DNA of 64,000 nucleotides, from NCBI GenBank assembly GCA_025057935.1, contig JANWUW010000078.1:1-64000 (forward strand). The letters are read 5' to 3'. Each line of letters opens with the position of its first letter. Within the stretch, counting starts at the first letter, position 1. Positions 25,546 through 32,785 of the stretch are shown here, piece by piece. This stretch comes from Thermoflexales bacterium. Lineage in GTDB: Bacteria > Chloroflexota > Anaerolineae > J036 > Brachytrichaceae. A model generated the notes under the pieces. The model searched no databases and was not told the origin of the DNA. It saw only the letters and a list, made by a program, of their open reading frames with translations. The position numbers and the translations under genes were made by a program.

Positions 25546-26406
25546 GTGGAGTTAGCTACGTTGGCGCAAGCGCTTGCAGCAGAGCGACGCGTGAATTGTG
25601 GCGCGCTACCCGATCGCGTTCAAGCTGAGCGTTTCCTCGATGAGACCCTGCGCGCTATTTTTCCCAACATCGTTGGCTACGCTGAGTCGTGCACTGCAGA
25701 GGACGCGCGCTGCCACCTCGAGGCTGCTTCAGATGCGCTTCATCATGCACTGCGCCCGCTGCAGCGCGATGGACAAGCCGATCCCGCCGCGCTTGCCGCG
25801 CAGTTCTTCGACGCGCCGTTGGTACGAATTGCGCGTCTGCTCTGGCTCGACGCGCAGGCGATCTACGAAGGCGATCCTGCTGCGCGCAGCCTCGAGGAGG
25901 TGATCGCCACCTACCCCGGCTTGTGCGCGATCGCTGCCCATCGCATCGCGCACTGGTTCTTCGAGCGCCAAGTGCCGATCTTCCCGCGCATGCTGAGCGA
26001 GATCGCGCATCAGCGCACAGGCATTGATATTCACCCAGGCGCGAAGATCGGTCACTCGTTTTGCATTGACCACGGCACTGGCGTTGTGATCGGCGAGACG
26101 ACGGTGATCGGCAATCGCGTGAAGCTGTACCAGGGCGTGACGTTAGGCGCGCTCAGCGTGAGCAAGGCGCTCGCGCGCAGCAAGCGTCACCCCACCATCG
26201 AGGACGATGTGGTGATCTACGCCAACGCCACTATCCTCGGTGGCGAGACGGTGATCGGTCACCACAGCATCATCGGCGGTAACGTGTGGCTGACCGAAAG
26301 CGTGCCGCCCTACTCCGTGGTGTATCACCGCGCCGAGGTGCAAGTCAAGCCGCGCGAAGATGCCGACACCGACGAAGCTTTTCTGCGCTGGTATCCCAGC
26401 ATTTGA
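25546..26406 (+). CDS. cysE: serine O-acetyltransferase
   Basis: 286 residues. Acetylates serine with acetyl-CoA to give O-acetylserine. The N-terminal alpha-helical domain is followed by the left-handed beta-helix: [34 protein letters not shown] with the catalytic Asp-His, then [31 protein letters not shown] start, with GGAGGTG eight bases upstream. Fifteen bases separate it from cysK, which uses its product. The C-terminal tail ends in WYPSI, and a terminal Ile is what CysE normally inserts into CysK to form the cysteine synthase complex. Confidence 0.95.
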   Translation: MELATLAQALAAERRVNCGALPDRVQAERFLDETLRAIFPNIVGYAESCTAEDARCHLEAASDALHHALRPLQRDGQADPAALAAQFFDAPLVRIARLLWLDAQAIYEGDPAARSLEEVIATYPGLCAIAAHRIAHWFFERQVPIFPRMLSEIAHQRTGIDIHPGAKIGHSFCIDHGTGVVIGETTVIGNRVKLYQGVTLGALSVSKALARSKRHPTIEDDVVIYANATILGGETVIGHHSIIGGNVWLTESVPPYSVVYHRAEVQVKPREDADTDEAFLRWYPSI

Positions 26407-26421
26407 GTTGAAGGAGCCACC

Positions 26422-27333
26422 ATGCGTGTCAACACCATCCTTGAGACTATCGGCAACACACCTCATGTGCGCCTTAATCGCTTGTTCGGTAATACGCATG
26501 AAGTCTGGATGAAGCTCGAGCGCGCCAACCCCGGCGGCAGCATCAAAGATCGCATTGCGCTTTCGATGATCGAGGACGCTGAGCGTCGTGGTGTGATCAA
26601 CAAAGACACGGTGATCATCGAGCCGACCAGCGGCAACACCGGCATCGGCCTGGCGATGGTGTGCGCGGTGAAAGGCTATCGCCTCATCCTCGTCATGCCG
26701 GAATCCATGAGCGTTGAGCGCAGAAAGCTCATGGCTGCGTATGGCGCGACGTTTGAGTTGACGCCGCGTGAGAAGGGCATGAAAGGCGCCATTGCGCGCG
26801 CCTACGAGCTGCTGCGCGAGATCCCCAACGCCTGGATGCCGCAACAGTTCGAAAACCCTGCCAACGTCGCAGTCCACCGCGAGACAACCGCCCACGAGAT
26901 CCTGCGCGACTTCCCCGAGGGGATCGACGTGTTGATCACCGGCGTTGGCACAGGCGGGCATATCAGCGGTGTGGGCGAAGTGCTTAAGGCGCATTGGCCA
27001 CAGCTCAAGGTGTTCGCGGTTGAGCCGGCAGCTTCGCCGGTGATCAGCGGTGGGCAGCCCGGTCCGCATCCGATTCAAGGCATTGGCGCCGGCTTTATCC
27101 CGAAAAACCTCAACCTTGCTGTGCTCGATGGAGTGGTCACGGTGACGAAAGAGGAAGCCTATGAAATGGCGGCACGCTGCGCGCGCGAAGAGGGCATCTT
27201 TGTGGGCATCTCGTCAGGCGCTTCGCTGGCTGCCGTGCGCAAAAAGCTCTTGGAGCTCCCCAGCGGTCAGCGCGTGCTCACCTTTTGCTACGATACCGGT
27301 GAGCGTTACTTGTCAGTGGAGGGGCTGTTCTGA
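26422..27333 (+). CDS. cysK: cysteine synthase (O-acetylserine sulfhydrylase)
   Basis: 303 residues. PLP enzyme making cysteine from O-acetylserine and sulfide. PLP lysine in GGSIKDRIA, substrate loop [11 protein letters not shown], phosphate loop [10 protein letters not shown] and PESMSVERR are present. The C-terminus [15 protein letters not shown] is a slight variant of the usual ending. Shine-Dalgarno AGGAG precedes ATG 26422. It forms an operon with cysE, and its stop overlaps the next start (TGATG). Confidence 0.95.
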   Translation: MRVNTILETIGNTPHVRLNRLFGNTHEVWMKLERANPGGSIKDRIALSMIEDAERRGVINKDTVIIEPTSGNTGIGLAMVCAVKGYRLILVMPESMSVERRKLMAAYGATFELTPREKGMKGAIARAYELLREIPNAWMPQQFENPANVAVHRETTAHEILRDFPEGIDVLITGVGTGGHISGVGEVLKAHWPQLKVFAVEPAASPVISGGQPGPHPIQGIGAGFIPKNLNLAVLDGVVTVTKEEAYEMAARCAREEGIFVGISSGASLAAVRKKLLELPSGQRVLTFCYDTGERYLSVEGLF

Positions 27334-28076
27334 TGACGCTGCGTTCGAACATGTCCATGCGCCTCGACCACGTAGTTGTGCTTGTCGCTGACCTCGAAAG
27401 CGCAGAGAATGAGTGGGCAGCGCACGGCTTCACGGTGACGCCGGGCGGCATACACGCAGATGGTCAGACGCACAACGCGCTGATCGGTTTCGCCGACGGA
27501 AGCTACGTCGAGTTGATCGCTTTCCGCGTCCCCAACCCGTCGCATCGTTGGGCGCGATACCGCAACTTCTGGGGGCTGATCGATATATGCTTCTGCGCCT
27601 CGCCGCTTCTGCACACGGTGCAACAACTGCGCGCGTTGGGTGTTGCTTTCACCGAACCCACTGAAGGCGGGCGCATGCGCCCAGATGGCGTCGTCTTGCG
27701 CTGGAGAGCCTCGTTCCCTGAGCGCGGTGACCTCGGCTTGCCGTTCCTCATCGAAGACCTCACGCCGCGGGAGCTACGCGTGCCGCATGGCAACGGCGCG
27801 CTTCACGCGAATGCCGCACGCGGCATCGCTCAGGTGCGAATCGGTGTGCTTGATCTCCATGCAGCGCAGCCTGCCTTCGATGTGCTCCTCGGCAAGCCAG
27901 AGGAGCTACCCAATGCGCGCGTGTATCACCTCGCGGGATGCAGCGTGTGGTTGCATCAGCCCAGCGCTGGCTCTCCAGACGCCGACTGGCTTGCTCGGCG
28001 TGGCGCAGGACCACTGGCGATCACATTCGCCGCGCCGACACCCCTAGTGTTTGCTGCAGGCAGCGGCTTCAAGTAG
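27333..28076 (+). CDS. VOC superfamily (glyoxalase_3-like) protein
   Basis: 247 residues. The N-terminus LDHVVVLVADLESAENEWAAHGFTVTPGG and then FADGSYVELIAF match the glyoxalase-3-like VOC fold; a second, weaker repeat lies at about 165-245 (AQVRIGVLDLHAAQPAFDVLLG). Such proteins use a divalent metal in varied isomerase, dioxygenase or lyase reactions, so no specific activity can be assigned. Its ATG overlaps the cysK stop by one base, suggesting co-translation; an internal ATG at 27351 is also possible. Convergent with the HAD gene. Confidence 0.82.
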   Translation: MTLRSNMSMRLDHVVVLVADLESAENEWAAHGFTVTPGGIHADGQTHNALIGFADGSYVELIAFRVPNPSHRWARYRNFWGLIDICFCASPLLHTVQQLRALGVAFTEPTEGGRMRPDGVVLRWRASFPERGDLGLPFLIEDLTPRELRVPHGNGALHANAARGIAQVRIGVLDLHAAQPAFDVLLGKPEELPNARVYHLAGCSVWLHQPSAGSPDADWLARRGAGPLAITFAAPTPLVFAAGSGFK

Positions 28077-28082
28077 CACCCA

Positions 28083-28751
28083 CTATGCGTCGAGGATGCG
28101 CCAGCCGCGCGCGAGGGCTACACGCCTCAACACCCGATCGGGACACACGGCTACTGGTTGCTCACTGAGGCTGAGCAAAGGAATGTCGCCCTCCGTATCG
28201 CCGTAAGCGGCAAGGATGCGCGCCCCGTCGATCCGCTCCTGCACGCGCCTTACCTTCGCCGCGCCAGTCATAACCTCGCCGACGAGATGCCCAGTGGCGC
28301 AGCCGGAGCTGTCGAACTCTAGCAAGCTGCCGACGCCCTCGCCGCCCAAGTGCTGCGCGAAGCCGTCGGCGATGAGCTGGTAGGCGCCAGAAGCGATGAT
28401 CAACCGCGCGCCGCGTTGGCGATGTGCTTCCAGCTCTCGCACGACTGCCTCGCGACGGTTTGCCCACATGCTTTCAACCACGCGCTCGACCAAATCGCCG
28501 ATGGCGGACTGGTCCAGACCTGCCAACAAGCGCGTCATGCGCACGAACCACTGCTCACGCACTCGCTGACTGTTGACCAACCCAAGGCGCGAAAGCGCAA
28601 TGAGCGGGAAGCCTGCATACACCAACCTTCGATACGCGCTGCCACGTCCGTGTTCCTCGAGAAATGTGCCGATCACGCGCCACGTCTCACCACTCGTCAA
28701 CGTGCCTTCTAGGTCGGACACCACAACACCTATGGCACTCATCGCGCTCAT
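28083..28751 (-). CDS. HAD-superfamily phosphatase, SerB-like, with altered motif I
   Basis: 222 residues. HAD class IB layout: motif I VVSDLEGTLT (about 9-18), helical cap, motif II IIASGAYQLI, Lys in AAKVRRV and motif IV YGDTEGDIPLL. The nucleophile Asp is kept, but the second acidic residue of the usual DxD is Glu (D-L-E). That residue is the general acid/base in most HAD phosphatases; a Glu there occurs in some natural subgroups. Substrate unknown. Strong AGGAGG ribosome site five bases before ATG 28751. Confidence 0.85.
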   Translation of the reverse strand: MSAMSAIGVVVSDLEGTLTSGETWRVIGTFLEEHGRGSAYRRLVYAGFPLIALSRLGLVNSQRVREQWFVRMTRLLAGLDQSAIGDLVERVVESMWANRREAVVRELEAHRQRGARLIIASGAYQLIADGFAQHLGGEGVGSLLEFDSSGCATGHLVGEVMTGAAKVRRVQERIDGARILAAYGDTEGDIPLLSLSEQPVAVCPDRVLRRVALARGWRILDA

Positions 28752-28791
28752 TGTTGCCTCCTGAGGTTATGCAGAGCTTAAATGCGTGCGG

Positions 28792-29523
28792 CTAGGGTTT
28801 CGTGATGAATGCGAGGAACTCTTGGTTCCCATCTGCGCCGAGGATCGGCGAGGGGATCACCGCTTGCATGTGCCAACCGTGTCGCGCGACGAACGCGCGC
28901 AGCGCCTCGATCACCGCGTGGTGCACTTGGGGATCGCGCACCACGCCGCCCTTGCCTACCTGCTCGCGACCTGCTTCGAACTGGGGCTTGATCAATGCGA
29001 TCACGCGCCCGCTGGGCTCGCGCAGCCACTTGAACACTTGAGGCAGGATCAGCGTGAGCGAGATGAAAGAGACGTCCACTGTGGCAAGGTCGATGGGCTC
29101 GGGTAGAGCATCGAGGTAGCGTGCGTTGGTGCGCTCCATCAGCACCACGCGCGGATTGTTGCGCAAACGCCAATGGAGCTGATGCGTGCCTGCGTCAATG
29201 GCATACACGCGCGCTGCGCCGTGCTGTAGAAGGCAATCGGTGAACCCACCTGTGCTGCTGCCCACGTCAGCGCACACCAAACCGCTCGGGTTCACCCCAA
29301 AGTGCGCAAGCGCCGCCTCGAGCTTGTAGCCACCGCGCGAGACGTATTTCGGCGGCTGCTCGATCTCAAGCTGTGCATCAGTGTCCACGCGCTGAGCTGG
29401 CTGCAACACAACCTGACCGTTGACGCGCACTTCGCCAGCGCGGATGAGGCGCTGCGCCCACTCGCGGCTCTCTGCCAAACCGCGCGCCACCAACAACATG
29501 TCGAGCCGCATCTTGTCCGCCAT
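28792..29523 (-). CDS. tlyA: TlyA-family rRNA 2'-O-methyltransferase (hemolysin-A-like)
   Basis: 243 residues. N-terminal S4 RNA-binding domain (MRLDMLLVARGLAESREWAQRLI, VRVNGQVVLQPAQ), then an FtsJ-like methyltransferase: YVSRGGYKLEAAL with the catalytic Lys, ADVGSSTGGFTDCLLQHGA (SAM site), VDVSFISLTLILPQ, and LIKPQFE with the second Lys. TlyA proteins methylate 16S and/or 23S rRNA. ATG 29523 (MADKMRLD) is preferred; an upstream TTG at 29544 overlaps the stop of the preceding gene. It is the last gene of a run with the phosphoesterase. Confidence 0.92.
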   Translation of the reverse strand: MADKMRLDMLLVARGLAESREWAQRLIRAGEVRVNGQVVLQPAQRVDTDAQLEIEQPPKYVSRGGYKLEAALAHFGVNPSGLVCADVGSSTGGFTDCLLQHGAARVYAIDAGTHQLHWRLRNNPRVVLMERTNARYLDALPEPIDLATVDVSFISLTLILPQVFKWLREPSGRVIALIKPQFEAGREQVGKGGVVRDPQVHHAVIEALRAFVARHGWHMQAVIPSPILGADGNQEFLAFITKP

Positions 29524-29540
29524 GTTGAAGGCGTTGCGCT

Positions 29541-30293
29541 TCAACGTCCAAGCTGCAAACGCACGATCAGGGGTTCTGCAAAGCCAAGCGCGCGCATCTT
29601 CGCCTGCGTGTGTTGCACGGGGTACTCTGTGCGGTATAGCGTCCAGGTGCGCGCCTCGGTGTCCAGCACTGCGTAAGCGGCACGCGGGTCTTGATCGCGC
29701 GGCTGACCGACGCTGCCGGGATTCAGGATGTATTGCAGCCCGGATCGCAGAAAGATGGAAGTGTTGGGCGAAACAAGGAAAGCGCGCGGTCTTTCCTTGG
29801 GCTGCGCAGGGTTGGTGACGAAAAGCAGAGGTAGGTGCGAGTGACCGACTAGAGCATACGGAGTGCCCATGACGGCGAAGTTGGCGAGGGCGGTTGCGGG
29901 GTCGAGCACATACTCCCAGACCGGCTCGCGCGGGCTGGCGTGCACGAGCAGAAAATCGTCAACCGTAGCTTGGGTTGGGCGATCTTGGAGATAGGCGCGG
30001 TTCTCCGCGGTGAGCACCTCGCGCGTCCAATTCACCACATCCGCGGCAAGATCGTGAAACGCAGCCACGTCTATCTTCCCAAGCACTGCCCAATCGTGAT
30101 TGCCAGCAAGTGACACCGCTGGCGCGAGCGCGCGCATTTGTTCCACGCATTCGTTCGGCTCAGGTCCGTAGCCGACTAGGTCGCCGAGGAACCAGATCGC
30201 ATCGTATCCAACGTGGCGATGCTTCACGTCGCGCAGCACTGCCTCGAAGGCGGCGAGATTTGCATGAATGTCGGAGAGGACGAGGTAACGCAT
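29541..30293 (-). CDS. calcineurin-like metallophosphoesterase
   Basis: 250 residues, about the size of MJ0936/YfcE-like phosphodiesterases plus a tail. Metal-binding motifs in order: VLSDIHANLAAF, LGDLVGYGPEP, LAGNHDWA, VHASPREPVWEY, VGHSHLPLLF and LNPGSVGQPRDQDPRAAY. All dinuclear-site residues are present, so it should be active; the natural substrate is unknown. Its stop is beside the tlyA start, and sufU ends 13 bp upstream, so all may be co-transcribed. Confidence 0.92.
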   Translation of the reverse strand: MRYLVLSDIHANLAAFEAVLRDVKHRHVGYDAIWFLGDLVGYGPEPNECVEQMRALAPAVSLAGNHDWAVLGKIDVAAFHDLAADVVNWTREVLTAENRAYLQDRPTQATVDDFLLVHASPREPVWEYVLDPATALANFAVMGTPYALVGHSHLPLLFVTNPAQPKERPRAFLVSPNTSIFLRSGLQYILNPGSVGQPRDQDPRAAYAVLDTEARTWTLYRTEYPVQHTQAKMRALGFAEPLIVRLQLGR

Positions 30294-30306
30294 CGAGCTG
30301 AATGGG

Positions 30307-30705
30307 TCAGCGCGATCTATGGGCCCGTTCGAGCTTCCACAGCTTGATGCCGGTTTTGAGCACCTTCAGCCCGAGCAGAGCGCACTTCACGCGATTCGCC
30401 GTGAGCGGCACGCCAATCAGCGAGAGCACGTGCTGCGGGTCAAGCTGCTCCACATCGTCAACGCGCCAGCCCATCACGCTCTCCAGCAGCATCGAGGTTG
30501 CAGCCTGGCTAATGATGCAGCCGTCGCCGCTGAACGCTGCATCTGCGATGCGCGTCTTGTCCTCGCTGAGCTTCACATCAATGCGCACGCGATCGCCGCA
30601 GAGTGGGTTGCTCTCTTCATGCGAGAAGTCGGCATCGGCGAGCGTGCCGTGGTGACGCGGGTTCTCGTAGTGATCGAGGATGTGCTCGCGGTAGAAGTCG
30701 GACAT
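30307..30705 (-). CDS. sufU: SufU-type iron-sulfur cluster assembly protein
   Basis: 132 residues, the usual size. It accepts sulfur from SufS (as a zinc-dependent sulfurtransferase) for Fe-S cluster building. The opening YREHILDHYENPRHHGTL and three conserved cysteines are seen: NPLCGD, GDGCIISQA and NRVKCALLG. The SufU-specific Asp follows the first Cys. It lies 41 bp downstream of sufS on the same strand, its usual partner. No sufBCD genes are in the window. Confidence 0.93.
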   Translation of the reverse strand: MSDFYREHILDHYENPRHHGTLADADFSHEESNPLCGDRVRIDVKLSEDKTRIADAAFSGDGCIISQAATSMLLESVMGWRVDDVEQLDPQHVLSLIGVPLTANRVKCALLGLKVLKTGIKLWKLERAHRSR

Positions 30706-30746
30706 GGCTTTGCGCTTCGTGTTTTAGCTGTAGGCGAGCGCGCTGC

Positions 30747-32009
30747 TCACGATACGCGCAGCACGCGCTTAGCGTGCTCGATGCCTTCTACAAGCGCGTC
30801 GATCTCCTCGGTTTCGGTGTAGATGTAGAAGCTTGCACGCGCTGTGGCACTGACGCCGAGCCGTTGATGAAGCGGTTGAGCACAGTGATGCCCAGCGCGA
30901 ATGGCGATCCCTTGCTGGTCAAGCAGCGAAGCAAGGTCGTGCGGATGAATGCGGTCAACAGTGAACGTGACCACGCCCCCGCGGCGGCGTGGATCTTCAG
31001 GCCCAAACACACGCACGCCGCTTACTTCGCTCAAGCGCTCCAGCGCATAGGCGGTGACGTGTTGCTCGTGGGCGCGCACTGCCTCCATGCTCAGCGCGCT
31101 GAGGTAGTCCACGGCTGCGCCAAGGCCGATGGCTTCGACGAACGCCGGCGTGCCTGCTTCAAACTTAAGCGGCACGTCGTTCCAGCGCACCGTGTCGAAG
31201 CCCACGTAGCTGATCATGTCGCCGCCCGTGAGGAAAGGCGGCATTGCTTCAAGCAGCTCGCGCTTGCCATAGAGCACGCCAATCCCAGTTGGGCCGAGCA
31301 TCTTGTGACCGGAGAAGACGAAGAAGTCGCAATCCATCGCCTGCACGTTCACTGGCATGTGCGGCGCAGACTGCGATCCATCCACGATCACCACAGCACC
31401 GACGGCGCGGGCGCGCGCGATGATCGGCGCTGGATCGGTGATCGTGCCGAGCACATTGGAGACATGCGCAAAGCTCACGATGCGCGTGCGCTCAGTGAGC
31501 AAGCGCTCGAAGGCGTCGAGATCGAGCAGCCCCTCAGGCGTGATGGGGATGAACTTAAGCGTCACATTGCGCTCGCGCGCCAGCACCATCCAAGGCACAA
31601 AGTTGGCGTGGTGCTCCAACTCGGTGATGATGATCTCGTCTCCTTCGCGAAGGAATGCGCGCGCGTAGGCGTAGGCTAGCAGGTTGAGCGCCTCGGTCGC
31701 GTTGCGCGTGAAGACGATCTGCTCGGCAGAGGGCGCGCCGATGAAGCGCGCGATCTTTGCGCGTGCCTCGTCGTAGGCAGCCGTTGCTGCCTCGCTGAAG
31801 GTGTACACGCCACGGTGCACATTTGCGTATGCCTCGCGGTAGACGCGCTCCATGGCTTCCAGCACTTGCAGCGGCTTTTGCGAAGACGCTGCGCTGTCGA
31901 GGAACACGACTGGTTTGCCATTCACGCGTTGTTGCAAGATCGGAAAGTCGCGCCGTATTGCGCGCACGTTAAACAAATCAAGCTGAACGCCCATGCCTAT
32001 GCTCCGCAT
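30747..32009 (-). CDS. sufS: cysteine desulfurase SufS
   Basis: 420 residues. PLP enzyme that takes sulfur from cysteine and passes it to SufU. Landmarks are FLDSAASSQKP, the anchor lysine in FSGHKMLGPTG, HHANFVPWM and the catalytic Cys in RAGHHCAQPLHQRLG, typical of group II (SufS) enzymes. The ATG at 32009 overlaps the stop of the upstream gene (TAATG), suggesting coupling; an internal ATG at 31994 (MGVQLDLFNV) is an alternative. Together with cysE/cysK it supports Fe-S cluster formation. Confidence 0.95.
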   Translation of the reverse strand: MRSIGMGVQLDLFNVRAIRRDFPILQQRVNGKPVVFLDSAASSQKPLQVLEAMERVYREAYANVHRGVYTFSEAATAAYDEARAKIARFIGAPSAEQIVFTRNATEALNLLAYAYARAFLREGDEIIITELEHHANFVPWMVLARERNVTLKFIPITPEGLLDLDAFERLLTERTRIVSFAHVSNVLGTITDPAPIIARARAVGAVVIVDGSQSAPHMPVNVQAMDCDFFVFSGHKMLGPTGIGVLYGKRELLEAMPPFLTGGDMISYVGFDTVRWNDVPLKFEAGTPAFVEAIGLGAAVDYLSALSMEAVRAHEQHVTAYALERLSEVSGVRVFGPEDPRRRGGVVTFTVDRIHPHDLASLLDQQGIAIRAGHHCAQPLHQRLGVSATARASFYIYTETEEIDALVEGIEHAKRVLRVS

Positions 32010-32731
32010 TACCGACTCACGGTGATTATTGCCACTGCTTCACCTGCTGATTCACACTGCACGCGCACCGTCAGGCTGCCGGCTGGCTGATCGGCTGGGA
32101 TTGCCCAAATCCACGCTACGCTGCCGTCACTACCGGCGCGTCGCGTCGCACCAGGCACCTCGAGCGCGCGACCTGTCTGATTATCGCGCGCCTCAAGTGT
32201 GCACACTGTGTTTGGTCGCGTGCGCACAGCCAAGGACGCAGCTCCACCTGCGTAAGCTGTCCGCGAGAGCGCCGTGAGCACGATCCCGTCGGCAACTGGC
32301 GTGGGCGAAAGTGAAACGGCTCCGCCAGCGCCAATGCGCCGTGCACTTGGGCGCGGAGTCGGTGTGGGGGGATAGGTAGGGGTTGCTGCCAGCGCAGTGA
32401 TGGTCGCGATCACCGCCTCAGAAGTGGCGCGCGTGTTCGGCTCTCCTGTGGAAGTGGGCGTGAAGGTCGCGCTCAGCGGCGGGGTGGTTGTGGGCGATGG
32501 CGTTGGACTGATAGTAGGGGTTGGTGTTGGGAGCGGGGACGGAGTTGGGCTAGCGGTAGGGATTAGCGTCGGTGGTAGGGATGGAGTTGGGGTCGGCAGC
32601 ACAGGCGAGTCGATGGGTGATTGCAAAGGTTCGCTTCCTGTTCCCATTGGATCGAAGATCTGCCACACAAGTAGAGTTACTATCGCAGCGACGGAGCCGG
32701 CGCCCAACACACGGCGCGCGCTTGGATTCAT
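32009..32731 (-). CDS. membrane-anchored protein with Pro-Thr-Ser-rich linker
   Basis: 240 residues, function unknown. A short basic N-terminus and one hydrophobic segment (about 8-24) act as a signal anchor. Residues about 38-130 are a low-complexity linker of PTP/SPTP repeats interrupted by an Ala/Thr-rich stretch, typical of exported Chloroflexota proteins. The C-terminal about 100 residues form a beta-rich Ig-like module (TRPNTVCTLEARDNQTGRAL, SVAWIWAIPADQPAGSLTVRVQCE). Probably displayed outside the membrane. TACACT lies seven bases before the ATG. It heads an apparent operon with sufS, which is an odd partnership. Confidence 0.72.
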   Translation of the reverse strand: MNPSARRVLGAGSVAAIVTLLVWQIFDPMGTGSEPLQSPIDSPVLPTPTPSLPPTLIPTASPTPSPLPTPTPTISPTPSPTTTPPLSATFTPTSTGEPNTRATSEAVIATITALAATPTYPPTPTPRPSARRIGAGGAVSLSPTPVADGIVLTALSRTAYAGGAASLAVRTRPNTVCTLEARDNQTGRALEVPGATRRAGSDGSVAWIWAIPADQPAGSLTVRVQCESAGEAVAIITVSR

Positions 32732-32738
32732 GCCTCTT

Positions 32739-32744
32739 AGTGTA
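32739..32744 (-). promoter_or_regulatory. -10 box for the PTP-rich protein gene
   Basis: TACACT on the minus strand, seven bases from ATG 32731. A TTGTGG 18 bp upstream could serve as -35. Confidence 0.5.
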
Positions 32745-32769
32745 ATCCCTTCGAAAGCAGCCCCACAAC

Positions 32770-32775
32770 TATAAT
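32770..32775 (+). promoter_or_regulatory. -10 box for alaS
   Basis: TATAAT, ten bases before the alaS ATG, without a Shine-Dalgarno. The divergent -10 box at 32739-32744 is only 25 bp away, so the two promoters share this 54-bp gap. Confidence 0.6.
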
Positions 32776-32785
32776 CCTAGTCCCA

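Noticed and set aside
32732-32785. T-box riboswitch in front of alaS
   Set aside because: The gap is only 54 bp and alaS appears leaderless, so there is no room for one.
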